Part shown: positions 35,829-44,089 of the stretch, in pieces | How positions within the stretch are numbered: position 1 is the first letter of the stretch | Layout: each line of letters opens with the position of its first letter | NCBI RefSeq assembly: GCF_014698035.1 | Contig: NZ_JACJSF010000021.1 | Coordinates: forward strand, 51,619-115,618 | Reading direction: 5' to 3' | DNA: 64,000 nt | Source: Desmonostoc muscorum FACHB-395 | Lineage (GTDB): Bacteria; Cyanobacteriota; Cyanobacteriia; Cyanobacteriales; Nostocaceae | Position numbers and translations under genes: made by a program | The notes under the pieces: generated by a model | What the model saw: the letters and a program-made list of their open reading frames with translations, nothing else | Told to the model about the DNA's origin: nothing | Database searches by the model: none

Positions 35829-36251
35829 TCACGATTCCTCCCCTGCTGAAACCAAATAATAAGGATAAACAAAACTATAAATATCGGGGCCGTCTTTGAG
35901 TCGATAATTGATAATGATGTCCACTCTGCCACGCACAGGGTCAGGATCGGTGATAACTTCATCGATAATAATGCGCGGTTCCCAAACTTCTAAAGCTTCC
36001 AAGACATAAAGACGGATTCGCAGTAGGGTATCGCTACTTAAAGGTGCAAACGCCAGTTCAGACAAGCGCGAACCAAAGGTAGGTCGATAAACCCGCTCAC
36101 CTACTCCCGTGCGGAGAATAATCCAAATAGATTCTTTAACTTTTTGATCTTCACGGCTAAGTTGTATCCCGCCTTGCACACTTAAATGCAGTGGATAAGC
36201 CCAACCTGTTCCCAAATAGGCTCGTTCACGACCGTAAACCATATCTGGCAC
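35829..36251 (-). CDS. GPW/gp25 family baseplate protein (Afp9-like)
   Basis: A 140-aa protein with the gp25 hallmark EDQKVKESIWIILRTGVGER (about 34-53) and YRPTFGSRLSELAFAP, followed by ALEVWEPRIIIDEV. gp25 is the sheath initiator of contractile tails: it sits in the baseplate and nucleates sheath polymerisation through a handshake with sheath subunits. Transcribed with the baseplate genes. Confidence 0.93.
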   Translation of the reverse strand: MPDMVYGRERAYLGTGWAYPLHLSVQGGIQLSREDQKVKESIWIILRTGVGERVYRPTFGSRLSELAFAPLSSDTLLRIRLYVLEALEVWEPRIIIDEVITDPDPVRGRVDIIINYRLKDGPDIYSFVYPYYLVSAGEES

Positions 36252-36550
36252 TTAGACAGTTGTACATGGATATCTTCAAAGATATCGGCACAGAAGGTTT
36301 AAGCCTATTCGCCAAAGGTCGAGGTTGAGGAGATAGGGGAATGGGGAATGGGGAATGGGGAATGGAGTTTGAATCTATGCTGCGTCCGCGAGTAAAAAAG
36401 TCTCATTAATGGAGTTCAAAGACTCATTAACGGAGTTCTGAGCCTCATTAATGGAGTTCAAAGACTCGTCCATGAGTAAAAAAGACTCATCTATGAATCT
36501 TAATTTATGGCAAATTACAATTACAAATCATTCTCCCCCTGCCTCTCCAA
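36252..36550. other. 299-bp intergenic region with a 21-bp tandem repeat
   Basis: Contains three 21-bp direct repeats at 36402-36464 and a GGGGAATGGGGAATGGGGAA run near 36340-36365. No ORF. It interrupts the baseplate block between the PAAR and gp25-like genes, so an internal promoter is possible. Confidence 0.55.
36402..36464. repeat. Three tandem 21-bp repeats
   Basis: CTCATTAATGGAGTTCAAAG plus A (36402-36422), a diverged second unit (36423-36443) and an exact third copy of the first (36444-36464). The same unit recurs once near 55319-55340 within the plus-strand injection-system block. Confidence 0.85.
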
Positions 36551-37048
36551 TCAGCCGCCAATCAAAACAGTAAAATCACCTTTGATAATTTTATTCGGCG
36601 GCCCTAATGCTTCTAAAACAGTGTCGCCCATCCGAGAGGCAGGTAGATTGTTAATCAGCACTGTCTGACTACCGTCAATCACAACCCCAGGACCGTGGGG
36701 AGGTATGGGTAAAGGTGTGGCGCAATTATGAATATCAGCTCCTGCTGCTGCTGCTGCGATCGCACTACCCATAGTAGCTGCTGATGTTGCCTTTGTAGTT
36801 TGTTCGGTAGCTAAAGCAGCAGGTGCGCCTGGTGTACCTGCTGCCGCTAGGGTAGCAGCCTCAGCCACTTGGATAGCCGTATCAGAAATTTGTTTGGCGG
36901 ATTGTAAAGCTGGTACTGCTGCTGCAAGCACGCCCCGCCACGCAGGTAAAGACCCAATCAATACATTGGGACTACCCGGCCCCCCTGTTAAGACTGGGGG
37001 TAAAGGGTGCGCCACATTATCAGTAATTCTTGCTGCCGGTTTACCCAT
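36551..37048 (-). CDS. PAAR-like spike-tip protein with Ala-rich insertion
   Basis: About 165 aa. The start MGKPAARITDNVAHPLPPVL and the end ASRMGDTVLEALGPPNKIIK followed by LIGG are PAAR-repeat halves that sharpen the spike tip. Between them (about 45-100) is an inserted alanine-rich segment (AAAVPALQSAKQISDTAI, later AAAAAGADIHNCATPLP) of helical type. It caps the VgrG-like spike encoded 118 bp downstream. I chose the ATG at 37048, which has AGGAGG at the right spacing, over the GTG one codon upstream. The insertion may be a hydrophobic hairpin or an effector-docking element. Confidence 0.85.
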   Translation of the reverse strand: MGKPAARITDNVAHPLPPVLTGGPGSPNVLIGSLPAWRGVLAAAVPALQSAKQISDTAIQVAEAATLAAAGTPGAPAALATEQTTKATSAATMGSAIAAAAAGADIHNCATPLPIPPHGPGVVIDGSQTVLINNLPASRMGDTVLEALGPPNKIIKGDFTVLIGG

Positions 37049-37081
37049 CACAACCTCCTAATAGTGTCTTTAATCTCTTAC

Positions 37082-37151
37082 CTCTGTGTTCTCTGCGTCT
37101 CTGTGGTTAGATAAATTACTTTTAAACCACAGAGGCACAGAGAGCGCTGAG
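37082..37151. repeat. Palindromic pair of CAGAG-type repeats
   Basis: CTCTGTGTTCTCTGCGTCTC followed by TGTGGTT, then AACCACAGAGGCACAGAGAG after a 16-nt spacer: arms of about 27 bp in inverted orientation. It fills the gap between the spike and tip genes and could form a stable mRNA stem or a terminator. Confidence 0.7.
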
Positions 37152-37166
37152 AAAAAACATAGAAAA

Positions 37167-38900
37167 TTAATTAAGGCGAATCATCGCACCTTTAACTGTA
37201 ATCACGCCGTTGGCTGTAATGTCTATATTTCCAGCAGCATCTAATGACATATTACCTGTTGATTTCACTGAAACAGATTTACCCATATCGTCCATTTTGA
37301 TTTTATGACCACCTGTGGTTTCAATCTCTATGCAGCGATCGCTATCATTGAGATATATTTTGTGACCGCCTGTGGTTTCTACGCGAATACCTTTTTTACT
37401 ACTTCCTTTATCCTCTTCAACAAACTGTAGAACATGACCAACACGAGTTTTAATTGTGCGTAATCTGACACCACCTGTAACCGAATCACTCACCTTTTCC
37501 GGTGGTGCATCTTTCCCGTTCCATACCCCGCCAATGACATAGGGACGATGGATATCGCCATGTTCAAAACCTACCAAAACTTCATCGTTTACCTCTGGTA
37601 AACAGTCAAAACCTCTGTTTGGGCCTGCTCCCACAGCTACAACTCTGGCCCAGTCACTTGTATGGTCTTCTGTGAGAGTGGGAAACTTGACCTTCACTCT
37701 GCCCATTTTCTCTGGGTCTTGATTATCAGTTACAATTCCCACTAATAAAGTCTCAGATGGCTGTAGACGTTTTTCTGGAGATAGGGTTGTGAATAAGTTA
37801 CCAGAACGTAGTCCCCGGACGCTGAACTCAGTTTCATAAACGCGCTGATTAAAGAAATGGCGGGTTTCTGTAACATAATACTTACCACTATAGCGATCGC
37901 CCATACCCTGAAGCTTAACAACTCGTCCAGGACGAATCTCCGGATTCCCTGCTGCTTTAGCATCTGCATAAACAAATTCTCCTCCCAATTCATCACATAA
38001 AGCCTGAGCCATAGCTTTTGCTTGCTTTTGACTGGCGACAGGCTTATCTACAACAATCATTTTGGGAGACTTAAGATTAGAAAATGCAGTACTGGTACTA
38101 CTTCCTAACTGATTACCTGTCTCGGTTACTTGCTTTTCTTTATTAGCTGTTTGGCTAATCAATTTTTTCTGAGTATAGTCCCAGGCACGTACTTCCACAG
38201 AACTCACCTGTTCAGCGCTGGTGACGCGGGTACTAAATTTACTAATATCATCTAGCCATTCTAATGCTAGAGATTCCTGAACTTTTGGTTTACAAAAATT
38301 GATCTTATCCTCTGTAATAAATAGTTCAAAACCGTTAAGAGCTGCCCTTTCCCGCAGAAACTCCATATTAGTTTGGTTCTCTTGGAAAACATACTTATTA
38401 ACTTCACCTGTTGAATCGATATTGCCAGGTCTTATACCTACTTCCTGAACTATTTTTTTGACTATATCACTATCAGTTTCATTCAAAAAAGAACGATTAT
38501 AACGACCTCTGTGAAGACGATGAGAAATATCATAACCACGAACAATGATATCAGCTTCAGATTTTTCATTGAAGTGAACTTCCATCGCGGTAATTTCACC
38601 TTCAATTAGGATTTTTTCTACCTCATCTTGAAAATTATTATCTAGAGTAGTACTCGAAGTAAAACCCAACTTCACTTTTTTGCCAATTCTAAACAACTGC
38701 TCATGTCGCCAAGCCTTATTTTCTGGTCGGTCAGATGTGGGAATATAGCTATTATGGATTACTAGCGTAAACATTGCTGGTAAATGAAGGCTTTCTTCTA
38801 TTGTGATTTGCAACAAATCCTTCATTAATTCAGGCGAAGCAGGTTGTCCATCTATCTGTATTTTAGGTTCGCTTAAATAAAGGCTTTTTTTAGGAGGCAT
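37167..38900 (-). CDS. VgrG-like spike protein (Afp8-like)
   Basis: A 577-aa protein. The N-terminal part (about 10-370) is the gp27-like/phage late control D hub. It is followed by a gp5-type OB fold (about 380-450; LLVGIVTDNQDPEKMGRVKV and FEHGDIHRPYVIGGVWNG), then a beta-helix of repeats (VETTGGHKIYLND, IETTGGHKIKMDD) ending VITVKGAMIRLN. It makes the trimeric central spike on which the PAAR tip sits. No extra effector domain follows the helix. The gene order matches Afp7-Afp8. Confidence 0.93.
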   Translation of the reverse strand: MPPKKSLYLSEPKIQIDGQPASPELMKDLLQITIEESLHLPAMFTLVIHNSYIPTSDRPENKAWRHEQLFRIGKKVKLGFTSSTTLDNNFQDEVEKILIEGEITAMEVHFNEKSEADIIVRGYDISHRLHRGRYNRSFLNETDSDIVKKIVQEVGIRPGNIDSTGEVNKYVFQENQTNMEFLRERAALNGFELFITEDKINFCKPKVQESLALEWLDDISKFSTRVTSAEQVSSVEVRAWDYTQKKLISQTANKEKQVTETGNQLGSSTSTAFSNLKSPKMIVVDKPVASQKQAKAMAQALCDELGGEFVYADAKAAGNPEIRPGRVVKLQGMGDRYSGKYYVTETRHFFNQRVYETEFSVRGLRSGNLFTTLSPEKRLQPSETLLVGIVTDNQDPEKMGRVKVKFPTLTEDHTSDWARVVAVGAGPNRGFDCLPEVNDEVLVGFEHGDIHRPYVIGGVWNGKDAPPEKVSDSVTGGVRLRTIKTRVGHVLQFVEEDKGSSKKGIRVETTGGHKIYLNDSDRCIEIETTGGHKIKMDDMGKSVSVKSTGNMSLDAAGNIDITANGVITVKGAMIRLN

Positions 38901-38981
38901 AACTATTATTTGATAATTTATAAAATGTTTAGAGCAGCCTTTAATGACAAAGTAAATACTAATTTATTACTTTATCGAACA

Positions 38982-39153
38982 GAATTCAGGAGTCAGGAGT
39001 CAGAATGGGCTAAACGCCCCGCTACCGCTAACAGAATGAATTTTGTACGACTGGCGGATAGCGCAGCGTTAGCGAATCCGCGTTCGCTTTTAGCGTCTCG
39101 TAGAGGGGAACGAGCGTCTTGATTCTGACTCCTGAATTCTGAATTCTGAATTC
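38982..39153. repeat. Dispersed GAATTCAGGAGTCAG element, copy 2
   Basis: Arms GAATTCAGGAGTCAGGAGTC (38982) and GACTCCTGAATTCTGAATTC (39127) enclose a core with ATGGGCTAAACGCC and GAATGAATTTTGTACGACTG, plus about 60 bp ending GGGGAACGAGCGTC. The core matches the reverse complement of 19408-19531. Confidence 0.72.
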
Positions 39154-39166
39154 TTCTTCAATTATT

Positions 39167-39724
39167 TTACTTACTCAGTTTTTGACCCTTTTTATCTGCT
39201 GCACGAGCGTTGCCTTTAGAATCAGATTTACGTCCTCCAGGCAGGTTATTCTTATCTACTTCTTGCAAGGCTATATCTACCAGTGCCCTGACTGGTGTAC
39301 CATCACTCAAAAACATATTTAAAGTGTAGGTTAAACTCGTGATTACACAATAAAAATACTCATCTCCCCAGGTAAATATGTAGACAGGTGGTCGTTTGTC
39401 AGTGGCTTTAGTGATAGTTTCTACACCTTTTTTAATGTTATCTATGTACTTTTTCATCACCGACTCTTTCGTTTCATAAGTATCATAAAGTAACTGTTTA
39501 AGTGTAAATTTGTAAGGTTCAACGCCAGAAAAGTTTACTTTCGGAAGTAGAGTGGTTCCTCTATTACCATCCTTACTTTCCCACTTAACAGTCCGAGCGA
39601 AACTAATATCTGTAGGATTAAACATTAATTCAATATCTGGCGCTTCATTGTTATAAGCTACAAGTTTGGCTTTCTCAAGTTGGGGTTTAAGCTTTTGAAT
39701 AACAATAATTGCTGGACTTGCCAT
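39167..39724 (-). CDS. CIS tube-initiator/LysM-type protein (Afp7-like)
   Basis: About 185 aa. Residues about 10-45 (KLKPQLEKAKLVAYN, IELMFNPTDISFARTVKWES) and RGTTLLPKVNFSGVEPYKFT match the CIS tube/LysM adaptor family that links the inner tube to the spike hub. The basic C-terminal tail replaces a full LysM domain, which I cannot see. I chose the ATG at 39724 with GGAG upstream; a TTG at 39769 overlapping the previous gene adds a non-family extension. It sits between the large repeat protein and the spike. Confidence 0.82.
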   Translation of the reverse strand: MASPAIIVIQKLKPQLEKAKLVAYNNEAPDIELMFNPTDISFARTVKWESKDGNRGTTLLPKVNFSGVEPYKFTLKQLLYDTYETKESVMKKYIDNIKKGVETITKATDKRPPVYIFTWGDEYFYCVITSLTYTLNMFLSDGTPVRALVDIALQEVDKNNLPGGRKSDSKGNARAADKKGQKLSK

Positions 39725-39762
39725 TTGAATATTTCTCCAAAAATTAATTATTGAATGAAAAT

Positions 39763-42700
39763 TTACCAAGGTAATCGACCGGAGTAACCGCCATGACGCT
39801 CTCGTTCAATTTCTATACGTTGTCGTAATCTGTGATAAATTTCACGAGCTAGAGCTTCCAAATCAGCTGTATCATCTTTTTCATCTCCTAGAGACGATGA
39901 GGATGCACTCTCTATGGTTTCAGTTATCGGTTCTATTTCCCTAGATATGTCGGGTGGAGTGACTTCTCCACCATTAGCAAAGCCTCTAGCTGAAGGAAGG
40001 TGTTTAGCAAAAATTTGTGGCGATTCTGAAACATGAGAAAAATCATAATTTTGGCTATTAGAATCCCCATCATTAAAATTAAAGCTAGTGAATTCATAAT
40101 TATTTCCATTTAGTAAATCTTCTACACTTGACCATTGAGAAGGTGTATCTGACCATTGGGAAGGTGTGTGAGTGCTGGGATTTGCTTTTCGGAAAATCAG
40201 GGGAGGTGATGAGTATTGAGGTGAAGATTCACCGACATCTGTTGTTTCATTTTGAAGAGTATGAAGCTGGGGAGAATTGAGGATAGAAAGTTTCTGTTTA
40301 TTACTATTCAACCCCAAGAAAGGAGGAATTAAAGAATTTGATATCTCAGGTGAATCAGTCTCAGCGCTTTTTAGCTGTAATGAAGTGTCTGAAAAAGAAT
40401 CGACTTTAGTCGGAGTCTCTGGAAAAATTGTTGCTTCTGGTTCTATGGGATTGGGTGTTTGTAAACTTGGAAGAATAATATCCTGCGGTGTTCCCCCCGT
40501 GTTGATGTGATGTAGTAGGGGTAGATTCTTCTGTGCATCCCTGGTATTAATGACAAACTCCCCAGGCGTAAGCATTGCAGGTATTGTATCTGAGGGTGCT
40601 ATCTGCTGGCGATTTTCAACGGGGGAGTCTGTAACATGACCACCAGTAGCATAACCTTTAGGCGCGGGCAAATTTTCTGCGATCGCATTTTGCTCAACTT
40701 TAGGTGCTGTGCTTACCTCATCTTGTAGAGAAGTTGGGTTGTCTAGAATATCTGGATTATCCCAGGTATCAGCAGTTGATATTTCAGGATTTTCTGATTC
40801 TACTGTTTTTTCATTATCAATAATTTCCCTAAAAATACTTGTTTTCTGAACAATTTCAGGCGAATTGGCGGTAACTACCAATGCTTCATCAATTTCAGGT
40901 GATGTAGCGGTAACTATTGGTGTTTCAGCAATTTCAGGCGAATTGGTGCTAACTACCAATGCTTCATCAATTTCAGGGGAAATGGCGCTAATTGTTGGTA
41001 TTTCAGTAATCTCAGGCGAACTTGCGCTAACTACCAATGCTTCATCAATTTCAGGTGATGTGGCGGTAACTATTGGTGTTTCAGCAATTTCAGGCGAATT
41101 GGTGCTAACTACCAATGCTTCATCAATTTCAGGGGAAATAGCGGTAACTGTTGGTGTTTCAGCAATCTCAGGCGATGTGGCGCTAACTACCAATGCTTCA
41201 TCAATTTCAGGGGAAATAGCGGTAACTGTTGGTGTTTCAGCAATCTCAGGTGATGTGGCGCTAATTGTTGGTGCTTCAGCAATTTCAGGTGCTGCTAAGA
41301 TGGGTTGACTTTCTGTAAACTCACTACCAGGATTTTGAACATTGCTATCACGTTGTAGTGAAGTCACATTTGCTGAGATATCTGAGACATGAACCACCAT
41401 CGCAGACTGTGATTCTGAAGTTACTAACTGTTCATCGCTATCAGGGTTGGTGAATAAACTAGGTGTGTCTTCAATAACTGCTGAGGTAGGTATTAACTGA
41501 ACAGGCACAATATCTGGAGACTCACTCGTAACACTGGAATCAATTTCCTGACTTTTCATGGAATCTAGAAAACCTTGATCCTGAAAGGATAAAGGCTGTA
41601 AAACCGCCCCATTATCTGCTAGTAAAGGGGGCTGAAGGGTTAGATTTTGCGTTGCTTTTTCTACATTGTGTGAAAAGTCAGGATCGATTTCTTGTTGTAC
41701 TGTAATAGGATTTTTTGCAACTGAAGACTCAGAATTAAACGAAGTAACATCCGTCTCTACGGTATTTTCATCATTCTCCAAAGAATGGAGTAAAGTAGGT
41801 GAATTATCAACCTCAGATGAAGTAAGTGCTGAAGACAAAGTTAAAGAATTCTCAGAGACAGGATTATCTGTGACAAAATCATTTGTGCTTTTTTCTGATA
41901 TTAAGTCTGCTTCATCAATAGCTGTAACTTCCTCAAGCTTAGTATTAATATTTGGTGATTCTTCTTCCTGCAATAGAGAGTTTAAGGTTAGTAAAATCTC
42001 TTTTGCTTGGATTAAATTTGTCTGACTTACGCTGCTTTTATTGTCAACTATAGACGGAACCTGATCTCTTTCAATGTCTTGTTGTGGTTGCGTTTGGCTA
42101 ATTTGCATACCTGACAGATTAACTGATTCTGAGACTTCAGGTATTAGTTTTTCTTCATTATCTGTAAAGTTACTATCCGGTATAAATATTTTTTCTGTAT
42201 TCCTTTTAGAAGGAATTTCTATAGACGAACTGTTGACTAATTCACTTGTGCCATCGTCTAATTCAATATTTTCTTTCGATGTTAAAGACAAATCTGTACT
42301 AGAAAAACTAGATATTAGCTCAGAATTTTCTGACAGATCATCGACAGCAAAATTCTCGAATAAAGTTGATTTATCTTGAAAGCTAGGTGAAGTATCTACG
42401 GTTGGAGTACTGACAGAATCACGATCCTTTGTAGTAGTATCTAACACAATATCTAGTTGTAAATCTGGTGTTTCCAAATTAGCCTCAATAGGCATAGACT
42501 CATCTGATATTAATAAGTTATCTTTGTTAAGATGAATATTAGTTTTATCAACAATTGGCTCAAATTTTTTAGCCGTAGATGATTTGATAGCTTTTTTAGT
42601 TCTAGATTTTGACTTTGGTTCTTTTTCTAGTGGTTTCTGAGATTTATTTGTTTTTTTGGGCTTAGATTTATTTTTTATATTTACTTGTTGAGATGTGCCA

Positions 42701-43083
42701 TTACTCGTATTTGTCTCGATGGGAGTTGGCATTATCTTTGGAATACTATTTTTGACTGATTCATTGCTATTGTCTAATGCAGCTATTGAATCAGAAGCAT
42801 CAAATTCAATCAACGGAACTTCACTAAAATCACTATTTATATCCTGAGTATCCCAACTATCCCAACCTATTAATGGTTCAATCGATGGTTCATACTGACG
42901 AGACAAGAAAAATTTAGAGGATTTGACTAATGGTGGTTTAGTTTGGATTGTACTGATAAAATTATTTCGTGAATGCAAAGAATGAGATTCTTTTCTCAAT
43001 ATTATTCCCTGAGAATTATATAAAGATGATATTACCCCAAGGGGATGAATATTGTTTCCTAGTGAAGATTGAATAATTTGCAT
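39763..43083 (-). CDS. Large repeat-rich protein with tape-measure-like C-terminal motif
   Basis: An 1106-aa, mostly disordered, acidic/Ser-rich protein without known enzyme domains. Residues about 595-740 are about twelve 13-residue repeats alternating SPEIAETPTVTAI and SPEIDEALVVSAT. Two GY/GF-A-x-GG-x-V motifs occur at about 805 and 1050; the first, with SDTIPAMLTPGEFVI, matches the C-terminal motif of many phage tape-measure proteins. A basic KPKKTNKSQKPLEKEPKSKS segment lies near 140. The last 35 residues form a predicted helix ending GGYSGRLPW. It lies between tube and tube-initiator genes. It is a candidate tape measure, since no Afp14-like gene is present. This is inference. Confidence 0.7.
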   Translation of the reverse strand: MQIIQSSLGNNIHPLGVISSLYNSQGIILRKESHSLHSRNNFISTIQTKPPLVKSSKFFLSRQYEPSIEPLIGWDSWDTQDINSDFSEVPLIEFDASDSIAALDNSNESVKNSIPKIMPTPIETNTSNGTSQQVNIKNKSKPKKTNKSQKPLEKEPKSKSRTKKAIKSSTAKKFEPIVDKTNIHLNKDNLLISDESMPIEANLETPDLQLDIVLDTTTKDRDSVSTPTVDTSPSFQDKSTLFENFAVDDLSENSELISSFSSTDLSLTSKENIELDDGTSELVNSSSIEIPSKRNTEKIFIPDSNFTDNEEKLIPEVSESVNLSGMQISQTQPQQDIERDQVPSIVDNKSSVSQTNLIQAKEILLTLNSLLQEEESPNINTKLEEVTAIDEADLISEKSTNDFVTDNPVSENSLTLSSALTSSEVDNSPTLLHSLENDENTVETDVTSFNSESSVAKNPITVQQEIDPDFSHNVEKATQNLTLQPPLLADNGAVLQPLSFQDQGFLDSMKSQEIDSSVTSESPDIVPVQLIPTSAVIEDTPSLFTNPDSDEQLVTSESQSAMVVHVSDISANVTSLQRDSNVQNPGSEFTESQPILAAPEIAEAPTISATSPEIAETPTVTAISPEIDEALVVSATSPEIAETPTVTAISPEIDEALVVSTNSPEIAETPIVTATSPEIDEALVVSASSPEITEIPTISAISPEIDEALVVSTNSPEIAETPIVTATSPEIDEALVVTANSPEIVQKTSIFREIIDNEKTVESENPEISTADTWDNPDILDNPTSLQDEVSTAPKVEQNAIAENLPAPKGYATGGHVTDSPVENRQQIAPSDTIPAMLTPGEFVINTRDAQKNLPLLHHINTGGTPQDIILPSLQTPNPIEPEATIFPETPTKVDSFSDTSLQLKSAETDSPEISNSLIPPFLGLNSNKQKLSILNSPQLHTLQNETTDVGESSPQYSSPPLIFRKANPSTHTPSQWSDTPSQWSSVEDLLNGNNYEFTSFNFNDGDSNSQNYDFSHVSESPQIFAKHLPSARGFANGGEVTPPDISREIEPITETIESASSSSLGDEKDDTADLEALAREIYHRLRQRIEIERERHGGYSGRLPW

Positions 43084-43106
43084 AGTGATAGTTTAAGAGT
43101 AGCCAA

Positions 43107-43631
43107 TTAGCTAGAAACGAAATATCCTGATTTTTGATCTCGTTGTACAGAAGAGCCTCCTCCTGTAGACCTTGCAACTTGTAAACCTTCATAAGCTAAA
43201 GTTAATTCTTCAATCGCAACTGCCTTCCCATCTGCTTGAAGTGCTGGTGTTTTCCAGGTTATAGGAATAGCACCAATCAAAGTCCAACTCATCATCGTTT
43301 CACCGGCTTGATTGAAAATCAGAATATTGACATTGCGTCGAGATGTTTTCTTTTTTTCATCAAAAACTGCATTCATCCAGTTCCAAAAACCTGGATGATC
43401 GGTAAATCCTCGTTTAAGAGTTATGTCTGCAAATTCTGTATGACCTAAATAAATTCTTTGCTGGTCGTTAACACCACCTTCCTGAAAAACATTTTTCTTA
43501 ATTTGAACACTTAATCCTGAACATTCAGCGAAAGATGCAGCAATAGAACTATCTATCTCTACGTAGAACCGATTAGTAGTGACATAATTTAATTCGTGAG
43601 TAATGTTGCCATTGTTAGCGCCTGTAGCCAT
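43107..43631 (-). CDS. Contractile injection system tube protein
   Basis: About 174 aa. NRFYVEIDSSIAASFAECSG (about 17-36) and TLKRGFTDHPGFWNWMNAVF are the conserved parts of the phage T4 gp19-like/Hcp-fold tube family. The C-terminal AIPITWKTPALQADGKAVAI is also typical. Its start ATG at 43631 overlaps the previous stop as TGATG, a coupled arrangement; a GTG three codons earlier is less likely. It is one of three tube paralogs in the locus, the others being at 53798 and 54402; this one, near the baseplate genes, may be the first tube ring (Afp5-like). Confidence 0.9.
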   Translation of the reverse strand: MATGANNGNITHELNYVTTNRFYVEIDSSIAASFAECSGLSVQIKKNVFQEGGVNDQQRIYLGHTEFADITLKRGFTDHPGFWNWMNAVFDEKKKTSRRNVNILIFNQAGETMMSWTLIGAIPITWKTPALQADGKAVAIEELTLAYEGLQVARSTGGGSSVQRDQKSGYFVSS

Positions 43632-43870
43632 CACAACCACCTTTGAGAATCATAACTACCTATTCTTTCGCGCTGCGATCGCAAATCTTCTAGCATAAGT
43701 TTATATACGCGTTCTGTAAGCTGGTTCATCAGCCGTGAATCGTTGAGGTATTTACCCGCAGCAATAGCTGCCTTGCTAGCATCAGATGCCACCGAAGCCC
43801 CGGCGTAGCCAGCAGTACCGCCTATATCTCCATCGAAGGTGAAAAAACTTTGTTGCTGTTTTGAGTCCAT
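43631..43870 (-). CDS. Small injection-system protein sharing a C-terminal motif with the 1106-aa protein
   Basis: A 79-aa protein with a glycine/alanine-rich first half (FDGDIGGTAGYAGASVASDA) and a helical C-terminus LTERVYKLMLEDLRSQRERI then GSY..RW. This ending lines up with the ending of the 1106-aa protein (LAREIYHRLRQRIEIERERH, GGY..R..W). It is the first gene of the minus-strand block and overlaps the tube gene by one base. No known domain. It is probably a small structural or assembly factor that docks at the same site as the large protein's tail. Confidence 0.7.
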   Translation of the reverse strand: MDSKQQQSFFTFDGDIGGTAGYAGASVASDASKAAIAAGKYLNDSRLMNQLTERVYKLMLEDLRSQRERIGSYDSQRWL

Positions 43871-44089
43871 AAATAAAAAAACTCTCCCTAAATCCAGGCT
43901 AAAGGTACTGCATCAGAATCAAAAGTAGCCAAAAGTCGAACTTAGTAGGGGCGCAAGTCCTTGCACCCCTACGTTCGCTGAAAATCCCTTACCTTAGAGG
44001 AATTGTGTTACAAGTGCGATCGCTGTAATATCGATGTAAGTAACAGCGTATTATTCATCTAACTACTGCTTGGGAAACAGGAGAAGAAA
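43871..44089. promoter_or_regulatory. Divergent promoter region of the injection-system blocks
   Basis: 219 bp between the minus-strand baseplate block and the plus-strand DUF4157 gene, so promoters for both lie here. It contains a hairpin, GTAGGGGCGCAAGTCCTTGC followed by ACCCCTAC (43945-43972), and a GCGATCGC-like site. No defined operator is visible. Confidence 0.5.

Noticed and set aside
36402..36464. CRISPR-like look of the 21-bp repeats
   Set aside because: Repeats are contiguous without spacers and only three in number; no cas genes in the window.
40865..41308. 147-codon plus-strand frame of SGE-type repeats
   Set aside because: Antisense shadow of the 13-residue repeats of the large minus-strand protein.
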